A DNA stretch of 34,507 nucleotides from Ectothiorhodospiraceae bacterium (GTDB taxonomy: Bacteria; Pseudomonadota; Gammaproteobacteria; Nitrococcales; Aquisalimonadaceae): the NCBI GenBank assembly GCA_020831885.1, contig JAFIFU010000038.1, positions 1 through 34,507 on the forward strand. Direction: 5' to 3'. Positions within the stretch are counted from its first letter, which is position 1. Every line of letters starts with the position of its first letter. The notes under the pieces were generated by a model. It had not been told where the DNA came from and ran no database searches. It worked only from the letters and a program-made list of their open reading frames with translations. This document shows positions 15,451 to 25,011 of this stretch, one piece after another. The position numbers were made by a program, and so were the translations under genes.

Positions 15451-17406
15451 CTACACGCAGCAACTGGCCGCGTTCTTGCCGGGTGGCAGATCGATGGCGG
15501 GATTGCGGTGGAAGAAGCCGGAGGGCATGAACCGGAAGCCTGAGCTCACACAGGGCTGCACGGGATAGTCTTCCGGGCGCACGGAATGATGCAAACCGAA
15601 CACATGCCACAGCACCAGGTCCGTGTCCACGATGGAGCGATCAGCCTGGGTCCAGGCCGGTAGCCCCTGACCACCGGGGGAGTGGTTGACGAACTCCCCT
15701 GCCGGGTAGCGTTGCTCCGGATCAAACGGGGTGACCCAGAGGTGGTTCTGGATGAACCCGCCACGTTGTCCCGAGGGGGAATCAGGATGGGTGAACGGCG
15801 TCACGGCGTGAGTCGCCTCCAGCTTGAACGCCGTTGGCTTCCCCACCGCGTTCTTTTGGCCGCGGTTGACCACCTTCCAGTAGCGCATGGTCTCCGGGTT
15901 GATCCGCCGGCGGGCACCCTGTTCGGTTTCCAGCAGCGAACCCACCTCGTAGAAGGCGTTGCCATGCGGATTGTCCGGCCCGGGCGGATCCACCGCCACG
16001 TTGTACTCCATCACGGCGTTCTCAGGCCCGTCCACCTCCATGTCCAGGCGGGCGCAGAACAGATGCTGATGGATCTGGCCCGCCACGCCGGGGGCCACCT
16101 CGTTGGCATATTTCGAGGGTTTCCCCGGTTCGCAGGCCACGGTGTTGATAATGCCGGTGGCCTTCATCTCGAACTCGATCATGCCGGTCTGATACAGGTA
16201 CCAGTACGAGGCGTATTCGTAGTTGCCCACGGTGGAGATGGACGAGATCACCAGGCGGCGCAGCCGGCGCACCTCGGTGTGATCGGTACGGAAATCCCAG
16301 TGTTTCCAGGCGATGCCGTTGTCTTCCTCATGGATGCAGATGGCGTTCCCGATGCGGATGGGTTCGCCGTCAATGGCGTTGACGTAGGCATCCAGATAAC
16401 GGATCGCCCCCAGGCAGTCGCAGCCCAGGGTGAGGGAGTTGGCCAGTTTGCCCAGGCCGTACTCGCCGATGTCGAACACGTTCTTCCTGTGGTGGCCCGG
16501 TGCCGGCGTGCCATAGGGCACCACCATCTCCGCCAGTGACGCCCGGTACAGAATGGGGCGGCGCACCCCGTTCTGGGTATAACCAAGGGTATGCAGGGTG
16601 AGCCCCTCACGGGCATTGAAGCCGATGCGCACATCCCAGCCCTGCCAGCGGAGCAGATGGCCTTCCAGGGTGAAGCTGGGACCGTCCTGCTGGATCACAT
16701 CCAGTGGCTTGATGCCTTGCCGCGTCTCCCCCACCAGGTCCGCCTCGTAATTGGACTCAGCCCGGGGTACCGGTATGGGCTCCCGATCCGCGTAGTGGTC
16801 ATCCACGCGGATCACTTCCAGCGTGTCCACATCCACCACGGCGTTCACGCCTTCGATGGGATGGGCGTAGAAGTTGTCCCGTTCATGATTCCGCACCCAG
16901 GCGAAGGTATGGGACAGCCTTCTGCCCTCCTCGCCGGGGACACCGAAGTTGCCGGCGGACCAGGGGTCCACGCAGACCAGCGCCATGTCGGTGACCCCGC
17001 GCCGCTCACAGGCCGCGATGAATTCCGGATTGGCCTTCACCGCGTCCTCGATGGCCATGAACTCCTCCAGCATGATCATGGGCCGGGCATCCGGCAGTTC
17101 CTCCTGCCGCAGGATGCGCTCCTCGGTGAGCGACAGCAGACCGAGAATGACGCCGATACCTCCGGGCCGTGACACCACGAACCGCACCTGGCGATCCACC
17201 GGCTGCCCGGGCTCCCAGTTGCGTACTGTCTCCTTGTCCGGCTCCTCCAGCACCAGCCGTTCGAAGCGCAGGTCCTCCGGGCCCAGCGCCTTCCGCAGCA
17301 GCGCGGCGGCCGCGCGCATTTCCCCGGGGCCGAGGGGGTCCAGCGGGTGAAAGCCTTCGAGTGCATTGACGCCCCTGACTGTCGCGCCGCCCGTCTTCAC
17401 GTCCAT
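15451..17406 (-). CDS. Copper amine oxidase (primary-amine oxidase)
   Basis: A 651-residue topaquinone enzyme that oxidises primary amines to aldehydes with release of ammonia and hydrogen peroxide. In this numbering the topaquinone precursor is Tyr396 in VGNYEYASYW, the catalytic base is Asp312 in the FDIGEYGLG motif, and copper ligands are His446 and His448 (HQHLF) and probably His607 (LHHSVRPEDYP). All key residues are present. There is no signal peptide, as in Arthrobacter cytosolic enzymes, whose length it matches. Start at 17406 follows AGGAGG by 9 nt; the frame opens at 17451. The C-terminus ends unusually in ASCCV. It is divergent from the RND efflux operon and upstream of the SDR gene, 140 bp away. 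Substrate (phenethylamine, histamine, other) cannot be told. Confidence 0.93.
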   Translation of the reverse strand: MDVKTGGATVRGVNALEGFHPLDPLGPGEMRAAAALLRKALGPEDLRFERLVLEEPDKETVRNWEPGQPVDRQVRFVVSRPGGIGVILGLLSLTEERILRQEELPDARPMIMLEEFMAIEDAVKANPEFIAACERRGVTDMALVCVDPWSAGNFGVPGEEGRRLSHTFAWVRNHERDNFYAHPIEGVNAVVDVDTLEVIRVDDHYADREPIPVPRAESNYEADLVGETRQGIKPLDVIQQDGPSFTLEGHLLRWQGWDVRIGFNAREGLTLHTLGYTQNGVRRPILYRASLAEMVVPYGTPAPGHHRKNVFDIGEYGLGKLANSLTLGCDCLGAIRYLDAYVNAIDGEPIRIGNAICIHEEDNGIAWKHWDFRTDHTEVRRLRRLVISSISTVGNYEYASYWYLYQTGMIEFEMKATGIINTVACEPGKPSKYANEVAPGVAGQIHQHLFCARLDMEVDGPENAVMEYNVAVDPPGPDNPHGNAFYEVGSLLETEQGARRRINPETMRYWKVVNRGQKNAVGKPTAFKLEATHAVTPFTHPDSPSGQRGGFIQNHLWVTPFDPEQRYPAGEFVNHSPGGQGLPAWTQADRSIVDTDLVLWHVFGLHHSVRPEDYPVQPCVSSGFRFMPSGFFHRNPAIDLPPGKNAASCCV

Positions 17407-17624
17407 AGAATCTGTCCTCCTGCCTGCCGTTGATGTCATGCGCTCCGTCACATTTCGGCGCGCCGTTCAATAGCTCCGACCGTCTTGGCGCCAGTCCCCG
17501 CCCGGGCTGAGACGTTGTGACTGACCGAGATCAGGATCAGCATTAATTGAGCCTAGGCTAGACTTCGTGATTCTGCCGCCCGCGGTGGCGGAGCAGCTGG
17601 CGCCGGCGTATTGATGGAGGGCGC
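17407..17624. promoter_or_regulatory. Divergent promoter region with 10-bp palindrome
   Basis: This 218-bp gap separates the divergent amine oxidase and RND efflux genes and must hold promoters for both. AGCCTAGGCT at 17550-17559 is a perfect 10-bp palindrome, a possible operator for either unit. GGAGGG at 17614-17619 is the ribosome site of the adaptor gene. No convincing -35/-10 pair was found, and no regulator gene adjoins it. Confidence 0.4.
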
Positions 17625-18737
17625 ATGTCGGACGGGCAGGGACTACGGTCCAGATTGCTGAATTCCACCACCCTGGTGTTCGTCGCCATCATCCTGTTGC
17701 TGATCGTGTGGATAAGCAGCGGGATGATCGGGCGCGACAACGCCGTGCCCCCTGAACGGGACCCGCCCGCACCACCCTCAGTGGCCGCAAGCTGGAGCGA
17801 GGCGGAGCCGGTGACCCGGGAGATCACCCTGTACGGCGATGTGCGCCCGAATCAGGTGGTCGTCCTGCGGGCGCGTACGGACGGCATCGTGGAAGAGATG
17901 ACCGCGGTGGGCGCGCAACTGGAGCGCGGCGAGGTGGCGGGACGCCTGTCCACGGATGACCGTGAGGCGCGCCTGACCCGGGCACAGGCGCGCCTGACTT
18001 CCGCCCAGCGGGATTACGACAGCGCCCTGGAACTGGTGGAACGGGAATTCGTCTCCCGCTCCGAAGTCCAGGCCCGGCGGGCGGAGCTGGAGGCGGCCCG
18101 CGCCGAGTTGCGGGCCATCGAGCAGGAAATCGCCAACACCACCCTGCGCGCGCCCATCGACGGCGTGGTCAACCGTATTGTCTCGGACCTGGGCGCCTAC
18201 GTGGGCCTGGGCGGCGAGGTGCTGGAAATCGTGGACAACGATCCGCTGCTCGCCGTCGTCCACGTGCAGCAGGGGGCAGTATCCCGGCTGCGGCCGGGCA
18301 TGGACGCCCGCATCCGGTTCATTGGCGGGGAGGAACGCCAGGGAAATATACGCTTCATCGCCCCCATCGCCGACGCCACCACGCGCACCTTCCGCGTGGA
18401 GATCGAGATCCCCAACCGGGAACAGGCACTGCCCTCCGGGCTCAGCGCCGAGGTGATCATCCCCACCGACACCGTGGATGCGCACCGTGTCTCAGCGGCC
18501 CTGATCCGGCTGGACGACCAGGGGCGCACCGTTTTGCAGACGGTGGACGCGGACGATCGCATCGCCTTCACACCGGTGCAGGTGATCAAGGCACGGGCCG
18601 ACGGTCTCTGGGTCACGGGCCTGGGGGACCGGGCACGGCTGGTCACCATCAGTCGCGGACTGCTCAGCCCGGGCCAGGCCGTGGAGGTGCGGGAGACGCC
18701 GGAGGCGTATCTGCAACCGGCGCAGGGGGGGCGCTAG
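17625..18737 (+). CDS. RND efflux periplasmic adaptor (membrane fusion protein)
   Basis: A 370-residue HlyD/AcrA-type adaptor. One N-terminal membrane helix (STTLVFVAIILLLIVWIS, about residues 14-31) anchors it; no lipobox is seen. The first half of the biotinyl-lipoyl domain (GDVRPNQVVVLRARTDGIVE) comes next, then an alpha-helical hairpin (about 115-168, rich in Arg/Glu/Ala). The second lipoyl half (TTLRAPIDGVVNRIVSDLGA) and a beta-barrel domain complete the fold. It bridges the inner-membrane pump encoded next to an outer-membrane channel, which is not encoded here. Its stop TAG is directly followed by the pump's GTG start. The substrate is unknown. Confidence 0.92.
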   Translation: MSDGQGLRSRLLNSTTLVFVAIILLLIVWISSGMIGRDNAVPPERDPPAPPSVAASWSEAEPVTREITLYGDVRPNQVVVLRARTDGIVEEMTAVGAQLERGEVAGRLSTDDREARLTRAQARLTSAQRDYDSALELVEREFVSRSEVQARRAELEAARAELRAIEQEIANTTLRAPIDGVVNRIVSDLGAYVGLGGEVLEIVDNDPLLAVVHVQQGAVSRLRPGMDARIRFIGGEERQGNIRFIAPIADATTRTFRVEIEIPNREQALPSGLSAEVIIPTDTVDAHRVSAALIRLDDQGRTVLQTVDADDRIAFTPVQVIKARADGLWVTGLGDRARLVTISRGLLSPGQAVEVRETPEAYLQPAQGGR

Positions 18738-21700
18738 GTGTCCCGCCTCCTGGCCGCACTGTTCAGCCGCATGCGCACGGTGATGCTGCTGTTGGTACTG
18801 ATCCTGCTGGCCGGCGCGTACTCCTATGTGACCGTCCCCAAGGAAGCAGCACCGGACATCGAGATCCCGTTTTTCGTGGTGAACCTGAGTTACCCGGGGA
18901 TTTCCGCCGAGGACAGCGCCCGCCTGCTGGTTGAACCCATGGAGCGCCAGTTGCAGACCATGCAAGGCTTGCGGCGGATGACGGCGCGGGCCGGCGAGGG
19001 CTTCGCCTTCATCATTCTGGAGTTCGACCCGGGCTTCGATCACCAGGCGGCGCTGCAGAGCGTGCGCGACGAGACCGACAATGCCACGCCGGACCTCCCT
19101 GCCGGCGCCAACCCGGCAGTGGTCCAGGAGATCGATCTTTCCCTGTTCCCCATTCTCACCGTCGCCCTGTCCGGGGAGTTGCCCGAGCGGGAGTTGATCC
19201 GCATTTCCCGGGAGCTGGAGGACCGCCTGGAAACCATCACCGGTGTGCTGGAGGTGGATATCTCCGGCGACCGGGAGGACCTGCTGGAAATCGTGATCAA
19301 CCCGCTGGCCATGCAGTCCTACGGTATTTCGCCCCAGGAGGTGAGCCAGGCCGTTCGTAACAATAACCAACTGGTCACCGCCGGGGCGCTGGACACCGGC
19401 AGCGGCCGCATCGGCGTGAGCATCCCGGGCACGATCCAGTCCCCCGCGGATGTGCTGGTCATGCCGGTGCAGGTGACGGAAACCGCCGTGGTGCGGGTAC
19501 AGGACGTGGCTGAGGTGCGCCAGACCTTCCAGGACGCAATGAGCCACGCCCGCATCGACGGCCAGCCGACCCTGGGCCTGGACATCCGCAAAACCGGCGG
19601 CGCCAACATCATCGACACCGTGGCAGCGGTGAAGGCGGCGGTGGCGGAACTGCAGCCGGACTGGCCGGAAGGCATCCGCGTGGACTACCTACAGGATCAG
19701 GCGAAGGACATCGAAAACCTGCTGGGCGACCTGGAGAACAACGTCGTCACCGCCATCGTGCTGGTGATGCTCACCGTGATCCTGGTATTGGGGCTGCGGG
19801 CGTCCCTGCTGGTGGCCATTGCCATTCCCGGCTCCTTCCTCACCGGCATCCTGACCATCAACGCGCTGGGGTTCACGCTGAACATCGTGGTGCTGTTCGC
19901 GCTGATCCTGGTGATCGGCATGCTGGTGGACGGGGCCATCGTGGTGGTTGAACTGGCGGAGCGCTACCTGGCCCAAGGCCGCGCACGGCGGGATGCCTTT
20001 CTTGCCGCCACCCAGCGCATGGCCTGGCCGCTGATCGCGTCCACGTCCACCACACTGGCGGTGTTCATCCCGCTGCTGTTCTGGCCGGGCATCGCGGGGC
20101 AGTTCATGCGCTACCTGCCGGCCACGGTGATCGTGACCCTGACCGCATCCCTGTTCATGGCGCTGGTCTTCGTACCCGTGATCGGCTCGCTGATCCCCGG
20201 TCGCCACAATCCGCCCACACCGGCCACCGGGACCGCACCCACGCCCGGACCGTACGTGCGCGGCCTGCGGTATCTCATCGCCCGTCCCGGTCTTGCCATC
20301 GGCATCAGCCTGCTGGTGTTACTGGGTTCAGTGGCCGCCTACGGCGTTCTGGGCAAAGGGATGGCATTCTTCCCGGCGGTGGAACCGGAGCGTGCGCAGA
20401 TCCAGATCCAGGCGGACGGCAACCTCTCGGTGCAGGAATCCGATCGCCTGGTGCGCCTGGTGGAGGGCCACGTCATCGGCCAGGCGGGGGTGGAGCGGGT
20501 GTATGCCCGCACTATCGGCTCCATGGAGGCAAGGCTGAGCGCAAATCTCGCACCGGACATCATCGGCACCATCCAGATCGATTTTGCGGACTGGCGCCAA
20601 CGTGAACCCGCCGCCGTGATTCTGGACCGGATACGCGAGACCACCGACGCCATTCCCGGGCTGGGCATCCAGATCGAAGCCCAGCAGGCCGGCCCCGGTG
20701 AGGCACGCCCGGTGCAGATCCAGCTTGCCTCAGCGGACCGCCAACGGCTGCCGGAGGCGTCCCGGCGGCTACAAGCGCTGATGCAGCAGCAAAACACCTT
20801 CGTGGACATCGCCAGCGATGTGCCGGTGCCCCAGCCGGAACTGCGGCTGCAGGTGGACCGGGAACAGGCGGCACGCTACGGGGTGGACATCAATACCCTG
20901 GGCAACACGGTGCAGTTGGTCACCACCGGCCTTTTGCTGGGCACCTATCTGCCCGAGTTCGCCACCGAGGAAGTGGAGATCCGTCTGCGCTACCCGGTGG
21001 AGGAACGCAATTTCGCGCAGCTTGCCGAACTGCGCGTGGCCACCCAGGCTGGTCTGATCCCGGTCACCAATTTCGTGGACTTCCGGGCCACCCCGGCGCC
21101 CTCGGTGATCAACCGGGTGGACGCCCGCAATGTGCAGACGGTATCGGCGGGCATCGTTCCCGGCACCACGGTCATGACGGAACTGGCGGAGCTGGACCGG
21201 GCCATCGAGGCCTCCGGCTTGCGGGACCAGGTGGAGGTGCGGTTTGTCGGTGAACTGGAAGACCAGCAGGAGGCCATAACCTTCCTGGTCCTGGCGTTCA
21301 TCGTCGCCGTGTTCCTGATGTTCCTGGTGCTGCTCACCCAGTTGAACAGCTTCTTCCAGGGGTTGCTGGTCCTCTCGGCCATCGTCTTTTCCATTGCCGG
21401 GGTGCTGCTGGGACTGCTGATCCGACAGGAGCCGTTTTCCGTGGTCATGAGCGGCATTGGCATCATGGCCCTGGCGGGCATTGTGGTGAACAACAACATC
21501 GTGCTGATCGATGCCTACAACGAACACCGCAACAGCGGCATGCCCCCCGCGGACGCCGCGCTGCAGGCGGGAACGGAACGCCTGCGGCCGGTGCTGCTTA
21601 CCGCCATCACCACCGTGGTGGGCCTGATGCCCATGGTGATGGGGCTGACCCTGGACTTCTTCGGCCGCGATCTGTACGTCGGGGCACCGTCCGGCCAGTT

Positions 21701-21860
21701 CTGGATTCAGCTCGCCACGGCCATCGTGGGCGGGTTGGGCGTTGCCACCTTCATCACCATCCTGCTCACCCCGGCCATGCTGGCCTGGGACGGTAACCGG
21801 CGCCTGCGACGCGCAGCCAGCCGGCGAACCCCGGACGACACGGACGCGCCCCTGGCCTGA
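18738..21860 (+). CDS. RND family efflux pump (inner-membrane permease)
   Basis: A 1040-residue proton-driven RND transporter of the AcrB/HAE type with the usual size and duplicated layout: TM1 at residues 13-31, a large periplasmic domain, TM2-6 near 335-490, TM7 near 512-530, a second periplasmic domain, and TM8-12 near 850-1020. In TM4 the proton-relay motif reads GMLVDGAIVVVE: Asp398 matches AcrB Asp407, but the following residue is Gly instead of Asp408. The AcrB Lys940 position in TM10 is Asn (VVNNNIVLID). This pattern recurs in a known subgroup of RND pumps, so it need not mean loss of function. GTG start abuts the adaptor stop, so translation is coupled. Drug, solvent, bile-salt or lipid substrates are all possible. 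Confidence 0.93.
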   Translation: MSRLLAALFSRMRTVMLLLVLILLAGAYSYVTVPKEAAPDIEIPFFVVNLSYPGISAEDSARLLVEPMERQLQTMQGLRRMTARAGEGFAFIILEFDPGFDHQAALQSVRDETDNATPDLPAGANPAVVQEIDLSLFPILTVALSGELPERELIRISRELEDRLETITGVLEVDISGDREDLLEIVINPLAMQSYGISPQEVSQAVRNNNQLVTAGALDTGSGRIGVSIPGTIQSPADVLVMPVQVTETAVVRVQDVAEVRQTFQDAMSHARIDGQPTLGLDIRKTGGANIIDTVAAVKAAVAELQPDWPEGIRVDYLQDQAKDIENLLGDLENNVVTAIVLVMLTVILVLGLRASLLVAIAIPGSFLTGILTINALGFTLNIVVLFALILVIGMLVDGAIVVVELAERYLAQGRARRDAFLAATQRMAWPLIASTSTTLAVFIPLLFWPGIAGQFMRYLPATVIVTLTASLFMALVFVPVIGSLIPGRHNPPTPATGTAPTPGPYVRGLRYLIARPGLAIGISLLVLLGSVAAYGVLGKGMAFFPAVEPERAQIQIQADGNLSVQESDRLVRLVEGHVIGQAGVERVYARTIGSMEARLSANLAPDIIGTIQIDFADWRQREPAAVILDRIRETTDAIPGLGIQIEAQQAGPGEARPVQIQLASADRQRLPEASRRLQALMQQQNTFVDIASDVPVPQPELRLQVDREQAARYGVDINTLGNTVQLVTTGLLLGTYLPEFATEEVEIRLRYPVEERNFAQLAELRVATQAGLIPVTNFVDFRATPAPSVINRVDARNVQTVSAGIVPGTTVMTELAELDRAIEASGLRDQVEVRFVGELEDQQEAITFLVLAFIVAVFLMFLVLLTQLNSFFQGLLVLSAIVFSIAGVLLGLLIRQEPFSVVMSGIGIMALAGIVVNNNIVLIDAYNEHRNSGMPPADAALQAGTERLRPVLLTAITTVVGLMPMVMGLTLDFFGRDLYVGAPSGQFWIQLATAIVGGLGVATFITILLTPAMLAWDGNRRLRRAASRRTPDDTDAPLA

Positions 21861-22017
21861 GGCAGCGATTGCTTCACCCAACGTCCGCCGATCATCACGG
21901 AGGGCCCCGAGGTGATGACCAGCGCTTCCTTAATGGACCCAGGTCTCATTCACCGACCGGGGACGGGGTATCGGCTGGCGTACCGGCACCTTACGACGGC
22001 GGGCTCCTAGCACCGGG

Positions 22018-22332
22018 CTACCTGATCTGCATATCGTTCTTGACAGACTTCACGCCAGACACCTGCCTCGCCACCACGACGGCGCGATCAGCGGCATCCC
22101 GTGAGCTGACATAACCGCTCAGTTGCACTTCGCCACGGAAGGTCTCCACGCTGATCTCCATGACCTTGAGATCGGGGTCGTTGAAGATCGCGGTCTTCAC
22201 CTTCGCGGTGATAACGCTGTCATCAATGTACTCACCAGGGGCCTGACGGGTATCGGTTGCCGCGCAGGCGGCCAGCCCGGTGAACGCGAATGCCAGAAAA
22301 AGAACGGATAAGAGCCGGATGTAGCGATTCAT
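22018..22332 (-). CDS. BON-domain lipoprotein
   Basis: A 104-residue protein with a lipoprotein signal (MNRYIRLLSVLFLAFAFTGL then AAC) and lipidation expected at Cys23. The BON domain covers about residues 38-103: IDDSVITAKVKTAIFNDPDL, followed by the VETFRGEVQLSGYVSSRDAA strand-turn-strand, and ends in VKSVKNDMQIR. OsmY- and DolP-like BON proteins sit in the periplasm, bind phospholipid and support envelope integrity under stress. The start at 22332 is chosen because of the lipoprotein signal and GGAG upstream; the frame opens at 22443. It is downstream of the CheB-CheR gene with its own 120-bp upstream gap. The 157 bp between it and the RND gene (21861-22017) show nothing notable. Confidence 0.9.
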   Translation of the reverse strand: MNRYIRLLSVLFLAFAFTGLAACAATDTRQAPGEYIDDSVITAKVKTAIFNDPDLKVMEISVETFRGEVQLSGYVSSRDAADRAVVVARQVSGVKSVKNDMQIR

Positions 22333-22452
22333 GACGGTGCGCTCCAGAGCTGATGAAGGGAAAATCAACGACGCGGCGCGCGTTGCCCCTGCCACATCCA
22401 CTCTGCACGCCCAACAGACCGGGGTCTGTGCGATCACGTACACAGGACACCG

Positions 22453-25011
22453 TTACGATCGTCGTGACTCCTTGCGCAGGGCCTGCTCCAGCGCTTTTGT
22501 CTCGGTGATATCGAAGAAGGTGATAACCACGCCGTCGATCACGTTGTCCAAACGGCGATACGGAATGATGCGAACGGAGAACCAGCGACCATCGGCCGCC
22601 TCTATCTGCTTTTCCGACGCCTCCAGTGTCCGCAGGGTATCCACTGCGTCCTCATGCAGCCCCGGATAGTCGAGAATGGTGGTCAGATCGCTCAAAGGCC
22701 GACCTAGATCACTTTCCCGCAGACTGAAGATACTGGACGCCCGTTCGGTATAGCGCCGCACGTTCAGACTCTGATCCAGGAACAGGATGGCGATCTCGAT
22801 GCTATTGAGGACGTTCTGCATGTCACTCTGGGCCTGGGCAAGGTCATCCAGCTTGGCCTGCATTTCACTGTTGATGGTTTGCAGCTCCTCGTTCATGGAC
22901 TGCATTTCTTCCTTGGACGTGGTGAGTTCCTCGTTGGTGGACTGCAATTCCTCGTTGGTGGATTGCAGTTCCTCGTTGGAGGACTGCAGCGCGTCCCGGG
23001 ATAGCCGGGCCTCCTCGCGCAGGGTGATGATCTCGTCCCGACACTGTTGAAGCTCCGCGGCGTGGGCGGCCTCCATCGCACTCCGGCTTCCTTTGCGCCC
23101 CTGCACTGCGGGCCGCGGGGGGACTTCCCGGAAGACCACCATGGTCATGCCGTGCAGGACATTCGGCTGGGAAAAGCACTGCACCGTGATATCCAGGATC
23201 AGGCTGTTTTCCGTTTCGGTCAGGGCAAGGTCGTGCAGGTGCACCGGCTCGGATTGCTGACCGGCCTGTTTCAGCGCCCGGGCGAGCGGTGCCCGAAGGC
23301 CGGGGCGTGCCATGGCGTGGATATTCCAGTTGGCCTTGCCCGCGGCGGGCTCCAGATATTTCCCGGTGCGACCGCTGATATACACGATGTCGCCATCACT
23401 GTTGAGCAGGACCGCCGCCGGCGCATAGACCTGAAGCAGGACATGGTCGGCGGCACTCTGCAGATTCTCGCCCTTGTCGGCGGGTAAATTCGGCGTGGAC
23501 ACGGAATGCTCCTTCGTCGTCCGGGTCAATGGGGGGAACGCATTGAGCAGGAATTCCCTGCTCTGATCGGACGGTGCCCCCCGCCTGGAATAAATCCGCA
23601 GCGCCGGCTGCACCGGATCAAAAAGATGGGTCTGACGCCCCAGGGTTTCTGAGGTACCCAGCACCAGAAGCCCGTCGGGCCGCAGACAATAGTGAAACAT
23701 GGGGATCAGCTTGCGCTGCAGGGCAGCATCGAAGTAGATGAGCAGATTTCGACAGACAAGCAAGTCCAGCCGGGTAAAGGGGGGATCGAGCACCACGTCA
23801 TGTTGCGCGAACAGCACCAGGTCGCGGATGTCGGCGTTCACCTGGAAGTAGGTGTCGTGTCGGCGGAAGTACCGTTCCAGACGGGCCGCCGGGACGGCCT
23901 CGGCGATGGATAAGGGGTACTGGCCACGGCGCGCGGCGGCAATGGCATCGGGACTGAGGTCCGAGGCGAAGATCTGCAGGGCGAAACCGGTGGGGGCGGG
24001 CAGGCGCTCCGCCGCCTCCCGCAGGGCCATTGCCAGCGAATAGGGCTCTTCGCCGGTGGAGCACCCCACCACCCAGGCCCGCAGCGGCCGGGAGGGGCCG
24101 CATCGTTCCAGCAGGGCCGGGAGCGACGTCTCCACAAGACAGTCCCAGACCTCCGGATCACGAAAGAAGCGCGTGACCCCGATGAGTAATTCCTTGAACA
24201 GAAGGTCGATCTCCTGGGGGTTCCGCCCGAGGAAATCCGCATAGGCGGTTAACGAATCGACCCCATGAATCGCCTGGCGTCGCTCGATACGGCGGTGCAG
24301 GGTGCTGGTCTTGTACAAGGAGAAGTCGTGACCCGTGTGCCGTTGCAGCAGCCTGATGATACGCGCCAGCGGTTGCTGCGGGGCCACGGGGCTCGCGTCC
24401 TCGTCTCCGGGTTGCGCTGAATCCGGCAACTGGTGCACATAGGACAGAATGCGCGTTGCCAGTACCTCCGCCGGCGCGATGATGTCCACGCACCCGGCAG
24501 CAATTGCGCTCCGGGGCATGGCGTCGAACTGCGCGGTGTCCGGCTGCTGGGCCAGTGTGAGCCCCCCCACCGCCTTGATGGCTTGCATGCCCGGGGTGCC
24601 ATCCGAGCCCATGCCGGAGAGCACGACACCGATGGCGTGCTCGCCAAGCTCGCGGGCCAGGGAGGAAAAGAGCACGTTGACGGGCAGCCGCATCCCCCTT
24701 GGCTCCGTGGGCTGGGCCAGGTGCAGGGTGCCGTCCGAAAGGCTGAGTTCGGCGTTCGGCGGTATCACGTAGATGTGGTCGGCCGCCACGCCCATGCCCT
24801 GCGCCGCCTCCCGGACGGGCATGGCGGTCACCCGTTGCAGCAACTGGGGGAGCAGGGCCTTCTGGGTGGGATCAAGATGCTGGACAACGATATAGGCCAG
24901 GCCGCCGTCGGGCGGCGCATGGGCGAAAAAGGCCTCGAGCGCGGTGAGCCCACCGGCCGACGCGCCCAGACCGACAATGCGGGGCAGATCCATGTTCGCG
25001 CGCGGGGTCAA
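22453..25011 (-). CDS. CheB-CheR-PAS fusion signalling protein
   Basis: An 852-residue multidomain cytoplasmic protein. A CheB methylesterase domain (about 10-190) has its triad intact: Ser18 (GASAGG), His45 (VVQHLDP) and Asp137 (SGMGSDG), and it lacks the usual receiver domain. A CheR methyltransferase follows (about 213-480) with GCSTGEEPYSLAM for SAM and LLVCRNLLIYF. A PAS-like segment lies near 520-630. Next comes a long coiled coil (about 650-735) of repeated QSTNEEL heptads, and then a terminal PAS domain (about 735-845). There is no histidine kinase or GGDEF domain at the end. The first codon is TTG, overlapping the upstream PAS gene by 4 bases (TTGA); an ATG at 24993 (MDLPRIVGLG) is the alternative. 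Such fusions occur in environmental bacteria outside chemotaxis operons; the target of methylation is unknown. Confidence 0.88.
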   Translation of the reverse strand: MTPRANMDLPRIVGLGASAGGLTALEAFFAHAPPDGGLAYIVVQHLDPTQKALLPQLLQRVTAMPVREAAQGMGVAADHIYVIPPNAELSLSDGTLHLAQPTEPRGMRLPVNVLFSSLARELGEHAIGVVLSGMGSDGTPGMQAIKAVGGLTLAQQPDTAQFDAMPRSAIAAGCVDIIAPAEVLATRILSYVHQLPDSAQPGDEDASPVAPQQPLARIIRLLQRHTGHDFSLYKTSTLHRRIERRQAIHGVDSLTAYADFLGRNPQEIDLLFKELLIGVTRFFRDPEVWDCLVETSLPALLERCGPSRPLRAWVVGCSTGEEPYSLAMALREAAERLPAPTGFALQIFASDLSPDAIAAARRGQYPLSIAEAVPAARLERYFRRHDTYFQVNADIRDLVLFAQHDVVLDPPFTRLDLLVCRNLLIYFDAALQRKLIPMFHYCLRPDGLLVLGTSETLGRQTHLFDPVQPALRIYSRRGAPSDQSREFLLNAFPPLTRTTKEHSVSTPNLPADKGENLQSAADHVLLQVYAPAAVLLNSDGDIVYISGRTGKYLEPAAGKANWNIHAMARPGLRAPLARALKQAGQQSEPVHLHDLALTETENSLILDITVQCFSQPNVLHGMTMVVFREVPPRPAVQGRKGSRSAMEAAHAAELQQCRDEIITLREEARLSRDALQSSNEELQSTNEELQSTNEELTTSKEEMQSMNEELQTINSEMQAKLDDLAQAQSDMQNVLNSIEIAILFLDQSLNVRRYTERASSIFSLRESDLGRPLSDLTTILDYPGLHEDAVDTLRTLEASEKQIEAADGRWFSVRIIPYRRLDNVIDGVVITFFDITETKALEQALRKESRRS

